Positions 1 to 7,481 of a stretch of 36,373 nucleotides of DNA are shown here, piece after piece. The stretch lies in the NCBI GenBank assembly GCA_964430245.1, contig CAYSEW010000027.1, positions 1 to 36,373 of the forward strand, in the 5' to 3' direction. Position 1 is the stretch's first letter, and every line of letters starts with the position of its first letter. Under the pieces are notes generated by a model, which ran no database searches, had not been told where the DNA came from, and saw only the letters and a program-made list of their open reading frames with translations. A program made the translations under genes and the position numbers. The stretch comes from CAYSEW01 sp964430245. Its GTDB lineage: Bacteria > Bacteroidota > Bacteroidia > Flavobacteriales_D > Parvicellaceae.

Positions 1-17
1 AACTGTTGGTTCAACAT
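1..17 (-). CDS. Possible first codons of the next gene (partial)
   Basis: On the minus strand an ATG at 17-15 opens a frame (M-L-N-Q-Q) that runs off the left edge, starting 14 bases after the ssb stop codon. In gliding flavobacteria ssb is usually followed by gldE and gldD, so gldE is the expected neighbour; that comes from family gene order, not from these five codons. Too little sequence is present to identify it. Confidence 0.2.
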
Positions 18-31
18 AAATCAGCTGTTAG

Positions 32-505
32 CTAAAAAGGTAAATCATCGGAACTTTCATCAGGACCAGTGAATTCTTGAGTAAGAGCTTTAGCTTCTGT
101 TTTTTGGACAGGTGCTTTTGATTCATTACCAGTATTTTCTGATGTTGTATTCTCTTGTCTGTTATCTGAGTTCTTACCAAGCATAGTAAGGTTGTCTGCG
201 ATAACTTCAGTAGTATACCTGTTGTTGCCTTCTTGGTCCTGCCATGAACGGGTTCTAAGCTTACCCTCGATATAGACTTTATCGCCTTTTTTTAAATATT
301 TTTCGGAAATTTCAGCTAAACCTCTCCATAATACAATGTTGTGCCATTCTGTTTGAGTTACCTTTTCCCCAGTTTTACGATCTTTATATACTTCAGATGT
401 GGCTATTGGATAATTAGCAACGGAAACTCCACTTTCAAGATGTCTTATTTCAGGGTCTTTTCCTAAATTCCCTATTAGAATAACTTTATTTATACTGCCA
501 GCCAT
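32..505 (-). CDS. ssb: Single-stranded DNA-binding protein SSB
   Basis: Protein of 157 residues that coats single-stranded DNA during replication, recombination and repair. The N-terminal ~110 residues are the OB fold, starting with the typical INKVILIGNLGKDPE stretch and including TEWHNIVLW and KGDKVYIEGKLRTRSW. Residues ~112-150 form a low-complexity polar linker. The protein ends in the acidic tip DDLPF, equivalent to the DDIPF tail that recruits partner proteins in E. coli. It lies 52 bases downstream of mutY on the same strand and has its own TATCTTTG promoter box at 532-539. Length and both ends are normal for the family. Confidence 0.97.
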   Translation of the reverse strand: MAGSINKVILIGNLGKDPEIRHLESGVSVANYPIATSEVYKDRKTGEKVTQTEWHNIVLWRGLAEISEKYLKKGDKVYIEGKLRTRSWQDQEGNNRYTTEVIADNLTMLGKNSDNRQENTTSENTGNESKAPVQKTEAKALTQEFTGPDESSDDLPF

Positions 506-531
506 AATAATTTATGATTATAATTATTATT

Positions 532-539
532 CAAAGATA
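532..539 (-). promoter_or_regulatory. ssb promoter -7 box (TATCTTTG)
   Basis: Reading the minus strand, TATCTTTG matches the Bacteroidota -7 consensus TAnnTTTG exactly and lies 26 bases before the ssb ATG. The -33 element is weak: only an ATTG 15 bases further upstream. It lets ssb be transcribed independently of mutY. Confidence 0.55.
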
Positions 540-557
540 GCTTTTTGAACTGAACAA

Positions 558-1583
558 TTAGAGATAGTTAAGTATATAATTTTCAACAACTTTTGGGACA
601 GGATAGGTTTTTAATTCATGTATTGGAATTTTTTTAAAATTCTCAATCTCAGGTAACTCTTCATTTGATACAAGTAGCCAAAATTTACAATATAGAATTT
701 GATGAGTTAGTATGTGTTTTACTTGTATTGATGATTGAATAGTCAAATTGTTAACGTTGATTAATTGCTGGTAGTCAGGAAACTGTGCTAATTCTAGTTC
801 TGTTTCAATATTTGGGAACTGAAAAAGTTTATTCCAAATATCTTTTTTTAATCTTTGTTCAATATATATAAACCGATTGTCTGTAGTCACTAGGAAATTA
901 AAATACCTTTTTTTCTGTTTTATTTTTTTTGTTTTAAATGGAAGTTCTTTTGTCCTTTTTTCATTAAAAGCAATACAACTACTTATTAAAGGACATTTCT
1001 CACATTTAGGGATAGGCTTACATTGTAGTGCCCCAAATTCCATAATGGCTTGATTAAACATTCCAGGATTACTTTTGTCTATCAACTCATTAGCGAGTTC
1101 TTGGAATTCTTTTTTACCTTGAGTTTTGTCAATAGGAGTATTGATGCCATAATACCTACTTAATAAACGGAATACATTACCATCAACAACTGCTTTTATT
1201 TCATCATAACAAAAAGAGGAAATAGCTGCGGCAGTATATTCGCCAACTCCTTTAAGTTTGATTATTTCTTTATAAGTAGTAGGAAACATACCATTTAATT
1301 CATGAGTAATGTGTTTTGCAGTATGGTGCATGTTTTTTGCCCTATTATAATAGCCTAGCCCTTGCCATAGCTTCATTACTTTTTCTTCATTAGCATTTGC
1401 AAGATCTTGAATGGTTGGAAAATGGCGAATGAATTTTTCATAATATGATAAGCCTTGATCAACTCTTGTTTGTTGAAGGATGATCTCACTGATCCATATA
1501 TAATAAGGGTCAACAGTGTTTCTCCAAGGAAGATTCCTTTTATTTTTTTTATACCAATCTATTATTGTTGTAGAAAAATCCAA
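558..1583 (-). CDS. mutY: Adenine DNA glycosylase MutY
   Basis: Base-excision repair enzyme that removes adenine mispaired with 8-oxoguanine; 341 residues. The helix-hairpin-helix is at residues ~110-120 (LKGVGEYTAAA). The catalytic glutamate is E33 in ISEIILQQTRV and the catalytic aspartate D134 in AVVDGNV. Four Fe-S ligand cysteines are C188, C194, C197 and C203. The C-terminal third is a NUDIX-like 8-oxoG recognition domain containing VKHILTHQ near residue 290. One oddity is that the cysteine spacing is C-X5-C-X2-C-X5-C, one residue shorter in the first loop than the C-X6-C-X2-C-X5-C usual in MutY and endonuclease III. It is transcribed divergently from the HU gene and toward ssb, a common Bacteroidota arrangement. 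Confidence 0.96.
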   Translation of the reverse strand: MDFSTTIIDWYKKNKRNLPWRNTVDPYYIWISEIILQQTRVDQGLSYYEKFIRHFPTIQDLANANEEKVMKLWQGLGYYNRAKNMHHTAKHITHELNGMFPTTYKEIIKLKGVGEYTAAAISSFCYDEIKAVVDGNVFRLLSRYYGINTPIDKTQGKKEFQELANELIDKSNPGMFNQAIMEFGALQCKPIPKCEKCPLISSCIAFNEKRTKELPFKTKKIKQKKRYFNFLVTTDNRFIYIEQRLKKDIWNKLFQFPNIETELELAQFPDYQQLINVNNLTIQSSIQVKHILTHQILYCKFWLLVSNEELPEIENFKKIPIHELKTYPVPKVVENYILNYL

Positions 1584-1651
1584 TTTTCAAATTCTTTTGA
1601 CGAAATAACATAAAAAAAGTGATATGTTTTCCAGACTTAAATAAATACAAT

Positions 1652-1659
1652 TATATTTG
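1652..1659 (+). promoter_or_regulatory. HU promoter -7 box (TATATTTG)
   Basis: TATATTTG is an exact TAnnTTTG match 76 bases before the HU start. A TTTT at 1627-1630 sits 21 bases upstream, the right spacing for the -33 element (consensus TTTG). It may drive HU, the tiny 2047 gene and rng together. Confidence 0.5.
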
Positions 1660-1735
1660 CTTCCCGTTTTTGAAAAGATACTTTATAACATTATAAATAA
1701 ATTATAAATAACTGAAACAAAACATTATAACTATT

Positions 1736-2026
1736 ATGACAAAAGCAGATTTAGTTACAAATATTTCTTATAAAACAGGTGTTGAGAAGATAGCTGTCCA
1801 GGCAGCTGTAGAAGCATTTATGGAATCAATTAAAGATTCTTTAGAAAAAGGAGAAAATGTTTATTTAAGAGGATTTGGAAGCTTTGTAGTAAAAGAAAGA
1901 GCTGAAAAAACAGGAAGAAACATTTCAAAGAATACTACTCTTATCATCCCAGCTCATAACATTCCTTCATTTAAACCATCGAAAACTTTTATTGAAGGAG
2001 TTAAGAAGAAAGTAAAAATAAATTAA
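1736..2026 (+). CDS. HU/IHF-family DNA-binding protein
   Basis: Small nucleoid-associated protein of 96 residues that bends and compacts DNA as a dimer. The N-terminal helices begin MTKADLVTNIS and run to about residue 45. The GFGSF motif follows at ~47-51, and then the beta arm GRNISKN with IPAHNIPSFKPSKTF. The usual arm proline (GRNP) is replaced by isoleucine, while the second half of the arm and the FKPSK end are typical. Length is normal for HU. It is followed after 20 bases by the small basic protein gene at 2047 and then rng. Confidence 0.94.
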   Translation: MTKADLVTNISYKTGVEKIAVQAAVEAFMESIKDSLEKGENVYLRGFGSFVVKERAEKTGRNISKNTTLIIPAHNIPSFKPSKTFIEGVKKKVKIN

Positions 2027-2046
2027 CAAAATTAAACGAATCTATT

Positions 2047-2139
2047 ATGCCAAGCGGTAAGAAAAGAAAAAGACATAAAATGTCTACTCATAAGAGGAAA
2101 AAAAGGCTAAGAAAAAATCGACATAAGAAGAAGAAATAA
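2047..2139 (+). CDS. AURKAIP1/COX24-domain small basic protein (30 aa)
   Basis: An ATG-to-TAA frame of 30 codons encodes MPSGKKRKRHKMSTHKRKKR followed by ten more almost entirely basic residues. The MPSGKKRKRHKM and HKRKKRLRKNRHKK pattern is the signature of the AURKAIP1/COX24 domain (DUF1713) proteins found throughout Bacteroidota, related to mitoribosomal mS38 and actinobacterial bS22. It is therefore probably a ribosome-associated protein. It lies between HU and rng on the same strand, 20 bases after HU. Recognition is by recalled family sequence rather than by a search, and the ribosomal role is inferred from the relatives. Confidence 0.8.
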   Translation: MPSGKKRKRHKMSTHKRKKRLRKNRHKKKK

Positions 2140-2212
2140 TTTCTAGTCAATTAGTTTTGACATTTTCAAAGCTACTGATCTAATGATCAAATCGCTGCGC
2201 AGAGGTTCTATT

Positions 2213-2218
2213 AGGAGG
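2213..2218 (+). promoter_or_regulatory. Strong Shine-Dalgarno before rng
   Basis: AGGAGG lies 7 bases upstream of the GTG start of rng, an ideal distance. Shine-Dalgarno sequences are rare in Bacteroidota, and no other intergenic gene start in this window has one, so it supports the GTG start and may mark special translational control. Just upstream is a small inverted repeat, TGATC-TAAT-GATCA (2176-2189), and a perfect 8-base palindrome, CTGCGCAG (2195-2202). Confidence 0.6.
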
Positions 2219-2225
2219 ATTTCAC

Positions 2226-3776
2226 GTGCAATATGAATTAGTAATAAATTCCAAGCCTACAGAAGTTGTTTTAGCTTTATTGAAAGGTAAAAAATTAATC
2301 GAGATACATCGTGAGAAAGATGATACTCAATTTAACGTAGGTGATGTATATCTAGGCAAAACAAGAAAGATTGTGCCTAATCTAAATGCTGCATTTATTG
2401 ATGTGGGTTATGAGAAGGATGCTTTTTTGCATTATCATGATCTTGGCCCTCAGTTTAGGTCCATGAATAAATATGTTCAGAATACTTTAAAGGGTAAGCA
2501 ATCCACAGAGAAGCTTGGTTACAATAAAATTGAATCTGATATAGATAAAAATGGAAAAATCAAGGATCATGTGTCTTCCAAACAATTAATTGCTGTACAG
2601 GTAATAAAGGAGCCTATTTCAGCAAAAGGTCCGAGAATCAGTGCAGAGGTAACATTGGCCGGAAGATTCCTTGTGCTTGTTCCATTTTCTGATAAGGTAT
2701 CTATATCACAAAAGATCAAGGATCAGGAGGAAAGAGATCGTTTAAGAAGATTGATTACAAGTATAAAACCAAAGAATTTTGGAGTTATTATAAGGACAGT
2801 GGCTCAAAATAAAAAGGTGGCTGAGCTGGATCAGGATTTAAAGGATTTAGAAAAGAAGTGGGCGCTTATGTATAGAGAGCTTAAAAATTCAAAACCGCCA
2901 AAAAGAGTATTTGGTGAAATGAATAGAGCGACTACTGTACTAAGAGATATTCTAAATAAAGACTTTTCAAATATTCATGTTGATGATCCAGATCTATTTG
3001 AGGATGTAAAAAACTATGTTAAAACAATTGCTCCTGAAAAGGAAAATATAGTTAAGCAATTTAAAGGAAAAGTAAGCATTTTTGAATCCAAGGGGATTGA
3101 TAAACAAATAAAGGCATCCTTTGGAAAAAAAGTAAATCTTCCGTCAGGGGCTTATTTAATTGTAGAGCATACCGAAGCGATGCATGTTATTGATGTAAAT
3201 AGCGGAAACCGAAAATCCTCTGAACAAAACCAAGAACAAAATGCTTTAGAAACCAACTTGGAAGCTGCTGAAGAAATAGCTAGAATATTGCGTTTAAGAG
3301 ATATGGGAGGGATCATCGTTATTGATTTCATTGATATGCATATGCGTGAAAACAATAAAAAATTATTTGATCACCTTAAGAAATCCATGAAAGAGGATAG
3401 GGCTAAACATAATATTATTTCACCAAGTAAATTTGGTGTTGTTGAGTTGACAAGACAAAGAGTTCGTCCAGAAACAGATATTAATACATCTGAAGTTTGT
3501 CCTTCATGTAATGGTTCTGGAGAAGTGCAGGCTTCGATATTAATTATTGATGAAATTGAAAATCATCTAAAATTTTTGATTGAAAATCATAGGAATAAAA
3601 CTATTCATTTACAAGTGCATCCATTTATTGAAGCTTTCTTAAAAAGAGGGGTGAAAAGTATTCAAAGAGGATGGTTCCTTAAATATAAAAAATGGATACA
3701 AGTAACGGGGCTTACTAAATTTGGAATGATGGACTATCAATTTATAGACGAGAACAATCAGTCCTTTGGTGATTAA
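2226..3776 (+). CDS. rng: Ribonuclease G (RNase E/G family)
   Basis: Endoribonuclease of 516 residues acting in rRNA maturation and mRNA turnover. An S1 RNA-binding domain occupies roughly residues 36-130 (DVYLGKTRKIVPNLNAAFIDVG). The catalytic DNase I-like domain carries the metal-binding aspartates D323 in HVIDVNSG and D367 in IIVIDFIDM. The zinc-link CPSCNGSG (C425, C428) follows. The length and absence of a long C-terminal scaffold fit RNase G rather than RNase E. The start is GTG; no in-frame ATG gives a full S1 domain, and AGGAGG lies 7 bases upstream. Its stop overlaps the stop of convergent thiL by 3 bases. Confidence 0.95.
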   Translation: MQYELVINSKPTEVVLALLKGKKLIEIHREKDDTQFNVGDVYLGKTRKIVPNLNAAFIDVGYEKDAFLHYHDLGPQFRSMNKYVQNTLKGKQSTEKLGYNKIESDIDKNGKIKDHVSSKQLIAVQVIKEPISAKGPRISAEVTLAGRFLVLVPFSDKVSISQKIKDQEERDRLRRLITSIKPKNFGVIIRTVAQNKKVAELDQDLKDLEKKWALMYRELKNSKPPKRVFGEMNRATTVLRDILNKDFSNIHVDDPDLFEDVKNYVKTIAPEKENIVKQFKGKVSIFESKGIDKQIKASFGKKVNLPSGAYLIVEHTEAMHVIDVNSGNRKSSEQNQEQNALETNLEAAEEIARILRLRDMGGIIVIDFIDMHMRENNKKLFDHLKKSMKEDRAKHNIISPSKFGVVELTRQRVRPETDINTSEVCPSCNGSGEVQASILIIDEIENHLKFLIENHRNKTIHLQVHPFIEAFLKRGVKSIQRGWFLKYKKWIQVTGLTKFGMMDYQFIDENNQSFGD

Positions 3777-4807
3777 TCATTAAAATGTTCCCAACCCTGA
3801 GCTTCTATAGGTATAGACTGGTCTCCTTTTGAAATTAAATTAATTCCATTTTTTGCAGAACAAATATGTCCAATTATAGATAAATTTGGAATGCTGTCAA
3901 TTTTTTTATGCTCTTTAATGTCAACAGTAAATAATAATTCATAATCCTCACCACCATTTAACGCACAAGTTGTTGGGTTAATATTGAAATCCATTGATGT
4001 TTTATAGGTGTTTTGATCAATAGGGATTTTGTCCTCATATATTTGACATCCTGCTTTCGAGGCATTACATATATGCAATAATTCAGAAGCTAAGCCATCA
4101 GAGATATCAATCATGCTTGTTGGAATAATATTGGATTTTTTTAAAGATGTAATAATGTCTTTTCTTGCTTCAGGTTTTAGCTGCCTTTCAAGGATATAGT
4201 CAAACCCATCAAGGTCAGGTTGCATGTTTGGATTGGCTTTCCAAACTTCTTTTTCTCTTTGTAATACAGTTAAGCCAGCATAAGCTCCTCCAAGGTCACC
4301 TGAAACAACTATAAGGTCATTTTCTTTTGCTCCTGATCGATATGCAAGCTCCTTTTTATTGGCTTCACCAATTGCTGTTATAGAAATGACTAGCCCGTAA
4401 GGATTGGTAGTCGTATCTCCACCGATAATATCCACTCCATAATTATTTGCTGCTAATGTTATTCCTTCATAAACCTCATTAATAGCTTCTAAAGAAAATT
4501 TATTTGAGATTCCTAAAGAAACAGTGATTTGTCTAGGAAGAGCATTCATTGCATAGATGTCACTTAAGTTTACAGTTACAGCCTTATAACCTAAGTGTTT
4601 TAAGGGAGTAAATACCATGTCAAAGTGGACGCCTTCAATCAATAGGTCTGTAGAAACAACAGTTTCATTTTTACCATGATTGATAATTGCAGCGTCATCA
4701 CCAATTCCTAAAATAGATGATTTGTTTTTAAGCTGAATTTTATCAGTTAAATGTTTAATTAAACCTATTTCGCCTAATTCATTGATGTTATTTGTCTTCT
4801 TATTCAT
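3773..4807 (-). CDS. thiL: Thiamine-monophosphate kinase ThiL
   Basis: Phosphorylates thiamine monophosphate to the active cofactor thiamine diphosphate; 344 residues, the family's normal size. Diagnostic AIRS-superfamily motifs are in order: GIGDDAAI (~34-41), STDLLIEGVHFD (~52-63), NLSDIYAMNA (~80-89), IIGGDTT, SMIDISDGLASELLHI and the C-terminal GGEDYELLF. It is convergent with rng and divergent from the suf operon. A TATTTTTG box only 4 bases before the ATG suggests a nearly leaderless transcript. No TPP riboswitch was seen, and none is needed for a salvage or last-step kinase. Confidence 0.96.
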   Translation of the reverse strand: MNKKTNNINELGEIGLIKHLTDKIQLKNKSSILGIGDDAAIINHGKNETVVSTDLLIEGVHFDMVFTPLKHLGYKAVTVNLSDIYAMNALPRQITVSLGISNKFSLEAINEVYEGITLAANNYGVDIIGGDTTTNPYGLVISITAIGEANKKELAYRSGAKENDLIVVSGDLGGAYAGLTVLQREKEVWKANPNMQPDLDGFDYILERQLKPEARKDIITSLKKSNIIPTSMIDISDGLASELLHICNASKAGCQIYEDKIPIDQNTYKTSMDFNINPTTCALNGGEDYELLFTVDIKEHKKIDSIPNLSIIGHICSAKNGINLISKGDQSIPIEAQGWEHFND

Positions 4808-4811
4808 TCTG

Positions 4812-4819
4812 CAAAAATA
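4812..4819 (-). promoter_or_regulatory. thiL promoter -7 box (TATTTTTG)
   Basis: On the minus strand TATTTTTG matches TAnnTTTG exactly, ending 4 bases before the ATG at 4807. A TTTA lies 21 bases upstream as a weak -33 element. If used, transcription would start at or next to the start codon. Confidence 0.4.
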
Positions 4820-4882
4820 AGAAAGGACATTTCTTTTTCTTAAATAAGAATAAAAAAGGTTTTATCAATACCTAAATTGAGG

Positions 4883-4890
4883 TATATTTG
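4883..4890 (+). promoter_or_regulatory. suf operon promoter -7 box (TATATTTG)
   Basis: TATATTTG is an exact TAnnTTTG match 31 bases before the sufA ATG. TTTT at 4860-4863, 19 bases upstream, is a near-match to the -33 TTTG. It is the only good promoter seen ahead of the four closely spaced suf genes. Confidence 0.55.
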
Positions 4891-4921
4891 CGCTGTTTAT
4901 AATTAATCTAAATAATAAAAC

Positions 4922-5245
4922 ATGATTCAGGTTACTGAAAATGCAAAAAAAAGAGCATTGTCATTGATGGAAGAGGATGATAAAATCAATTCTTTTATTA
5001 GAGTGGGTGTTAAAGGTGGCGGATGTTCAGGATTAATGTATGAATTAACTTTTGATAATGCATTAATTGATGGGGATAAAGAATTTGAGGACAATGGGAT
5101 AAAGGTAGTGGTGGACAAAAAAAGTTACTTATACTTAATAGGTACCACATTAGATTATTCAGGAGGATTGAATGGTAAAGGATTTGTTTTTATTAATCCA
5201 AATGCAGATAGAACCTGTGGTTGTGGAGAAAGTTTTTCACTTTAA
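4922..5245 (+). CDS. sufA: A-type Fe-S carrier / assembly protein (SufA/IscA family)
   Basis: Iron-sulfur cluster carrier of 107 residues that takes clusters from the SufBCD scaffold to target proteins. The three ligand cysteines are C35 in KGGGCSGLMY and C99/C101 in the C-terminal TCGCGESFSL, the standard C-x63-C-G-C arrangement. It is first in the suf operon, only 9 bases ahead of sufB, which argues for SufA rather than an IscA or ErpA working with another system. The family symbols overlap, so the exact symbol is less certain than the function. Confidence 0.93.
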   Translation: MIQVTENAKKRALSLMEEDDKINSFIRVGVKGGGCSGLMYELTFDNALIDGDKEFEDNGIKVVVDKKSYLYLIGTTLDYSGGLNGKGFVFINPNADRTCGCGESFSL

Positions 5246-5254
5246 ATTAGTAAG

Positions 5255-6700
5255 ATGGCTTATTCAGAGGGGGATTTAAAAAAAGATCTAGAAAATAAAG
5301 AATACGAATTTGGCTTTGTAACTGATATAGAATCAGAAAAAGCACCTAAGGGATTAAATGAAGAGATTATTCGGTTTATTTCAGCTAAAAAAAATGAACC
5401 TGATTGGATGCTGGAATATAGATTAAATGCTTTTGAAATTTGGAAAAATATGGAAGAGCCTGAATGGGCGCATGTTTCATATAACAAGCCAGATTTTCAA
5501 GATATTTCTTATTATGCTGCTCCGAAAAAACAAATAGAGCTTGAAAGTCTCGATGAGGTAGATCCGGAATTGAGAAGAACAATGGATAGGTTGGGTATAT
5601 CTCTTGAAGAGCAAAAGAGATTGTCGGGAGTAGCTGTAGATTTTGTAATGGATTCAGTATCTGTTGCAACTTCATTTAAAGAAAAATTAGCAGAGCTAGG
5701 AATTATATTCTGTTCTTTTTCTGAGGCAGTACAGGAATTCCCAGAGCTTATTAAAAAATACATGGGGACAGTAGTGCCTGCTACAGATAATTTTTATGCA
5801 GCTTTAAATGCTGCTGTTTTTTCAGATGGTTCATTTTGCTATATACCAAAAGGTGTTAAATGTCCAATGGAACTATCCACTTATTTTAGGATCAATGAAT
5901 CTGGAACTGGTCAATTTGAAAGAACATTGGTTGTGGCAGATCAAGATAGTTATGTTAGCTATTTAGAAGGATGTACTGCACCACAAAGGGATGAAAATCA
6001 ATTACATGCTGCAGTTGTTGAATTAATTGCAATGGATAATGCAGAGATTAAATATTCTACAGTTCAGAATTGGTTTCCAGGTGATAAAGAAGGAAAAGGA
6101 GGAGTTTTTAATTTCGTTACCAAAAGAGGGCTGTGCCATCATGGATCTAAAATTTCTTGGACTCAGGTTGAGACAGGGTCTGCTGTAACTTGGAAATATC
6201 CTTCTTGTATTCTTAAGGGTGATAATTCTATTGGAGAGTTTTATTCTGTAGCAGTTACTAATAACTATCAGCAAGCAGATACTGGCACAAAAATGATTCA
6301 TATTGGTAAGAATACTCGATCTACTATTATATCAAAAGGAATATCAGCAGGGAAAAGCCAGAATAGCTATAGGGGATTGGTTAGAATTGGTAAAGGAGCA
6401 GAAAATGCTAGAAATTTTTCTCAATGCGATTCATTGTTAATGACTGATAGGTGTGGAGCTCATACTTTTCCATATATAGAATGTGAAAATTCAAGTGCTC
6501 AAATAGAGCATGAAGCAACTACATCAAAGATTGGTGAAGATCAAATCTTTTATTGTTTACAAAGAGGAATTTCTGAAGAAAAAGCCATTAGCCTTATAGT
6601 GAATGGATATGCAAAAGAAGTTTTGAATAAATTACCTATGGAATTTGCTGTGGAGGCACAAAAATTATTAGAGATCAGTTTAGAAGGATCTGTTGGATAA
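5255..6700 (+). CDS. sufB: Fe-S cluster assembly protein SufB
   Basis: Scaffold subunit of the SufBC2D complex on which Fe-S clusters are built; 481 residues. The conserved beta-helix core is evident from KISWTQVETGSAVTWKYPSC, through the repeated IGKNTRSTIISKGIS pattern, to CDSLLMTDRCGAHTFPYIE, where C391 and C400 lie in the region holding the E. coli cluster-assembly cysteine. The end carries the helical YCLQRGISEEKAISLIVNG motif shared with SufD. The gene is closely spaced with sufA (9 bases) and sufC (11 bases). The start ATG gives a normal N-terminus. Confidence 0.97.
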   Translation: MAYSEGDLKKDLENKEYEFGFVTDIESEKAPKGLNEEIIRFISAKKNEPDWMLEYRLNAFEIWKNMEEPEWAHVSYNKPDFQDISYYAAPKKQIELESLDEVDPELRRTMDRLGISLEEQKRLSGVAVDFVMDSVSVATSFKEKLAELGIIFCSFSEAVQEFPELIKKYMGTVVPATDNFYAALNAAVFSDGSFCYIPKGVKCPMELSTYFRINESGTGQFERTLVVADQDSYVSYLEGCTAPQRDENQLHAAVVELIAMDNAEIKYSTVQNWFPGDKEGKGGVFNFVTKRGLCHHGSKISWTQVETGSAVTWKYPSCILKGDNSIGEFYSVAVTNNYQQADTGTKMIHIGKNTRSTIISKGISAGKSQNSYRGLVRIGKGAENARNFSQCDSLLMTDRCGAHTFPYIECENSSAQIEHEATTSKIGEDQIFYCLQRGISEEKAISLIVNGYAKEVLNKLPMEFAVEAQKLLEISLEGSVG

Positions 6701-6711
6701 AATAAATTATT

Positions 6712-7476
6712 ATGAGTGATTCAATTATTAAAATTAAAGGATTAAAATGTGAAATTGAAGGGAAAGGAATTCTCAATGGAGTTGATCTTGAAGTTAAAAA
6801 AGGTGAAGTCCATGCTATAATGGGCCCTAATGGGTCAGGAAAAAGCACTTTGTCATCTGTATTGGCCGGAAGAGAAGAATATGAAGTTACAGGTGGATCT
6901 GTAGATTATTTAGGAAAAGATTTGTTGGATATGTCACCTGAAGAAAGAGCATGGGAAGGGGTGTTTTTGGCATTTCAATATCCTGTTGAAATTCCAGGAG
7001 TAAGCAATATTAATTTTTTAAGAACAGCGCTGAGTGAAAGGAATAAATTCAATGGTCAGGATGCAATTTCAGCTAAGGATTTCTTGAAAATGGTAAAAGA
7101 TAAATCTTCTTTAGTTGGATTAGATAATAAATTAAAAAATCGTTCTGTAAATGAAGGTTTTTCCGGAGGAGAAAAGAAAAGAAATGAGATTTTCCAAATG
7201 GCTATGTTGGAGCCAACTTTAGCCATTTTAGATGAAACAGATTCGGGTTTAGATATTGATGCACTTAGAATTGTTTCTAAAGGAGTAAATGACCTAAGGA
7301 ATGAGGAAAATGCAACTATAGTAATTACCCATTATCAAAGGTTACTAGATTATATTGTTCCTGATTTTGTTCATGTATTATATGAAGGTAGAATTATTAG
7401 GTCTGGAGGGAAAGAATTGGCTTTGGAGTTAGAAGAAAAAGGCTATGATTGGTTAAAAGAGGAAATAACCATATAA
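6712..7476 (+). CDS. sufC: Fe-S cluster assembly ATPase SufC
   Basis: ABC-type ATPase of the SufBC2D complex; 254 residues. Walker A is GPNGSGKST (38-46), the Q-loop glutamine Q90 lies in AFQYPVEIPGVS, the signature is FSGGEKKRNEI (from ~150), Walker B is LAILDETDSGLD (~170-181) and the switch histidine is H207 (ITHYQR). EKKRNE in place of the transporter QQR signature distinguishes SufC from transport ATPases. It is followed after 5 bases by sufD. Confidence 0.97.
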   Translation: MSDSIIKIKGLKCEIEGKGILNGVDLEVKKGEVHAIMGPNGSGKSTLSSVLAGREEYEVTGGSVDYLGKDLLDMSPEERAWEGVFLAFQYPVEIPGVSNINFLRTALSERNKFNGQDAISAKDFLKMVKDKSSLVGLDNKLKNRSVNEGFSGGEKKRNEIFQMAMLEPTLAILDETDSGLDIDALRIVSKGVNDLRNEENATIVITHYQRLLDYIVPDFVHVLYEGRIIRSGGKELALELEEKGYDWLKEEITI

Positions 7477-7481
7477 TTACG

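Noticed and set aside
4808..4921. TPP riboswitch near thiL
   Set aside because: The 114-base divergent gap is too short and AT-rich for the conserved THI-box core, and none of its motifs is present.
7449..7481. TTG start extending SufD upstream into sufC
   Set aside because: ATG at 7482 gives the natural SufD N-terminus and 5-base spacing typical of the operon.
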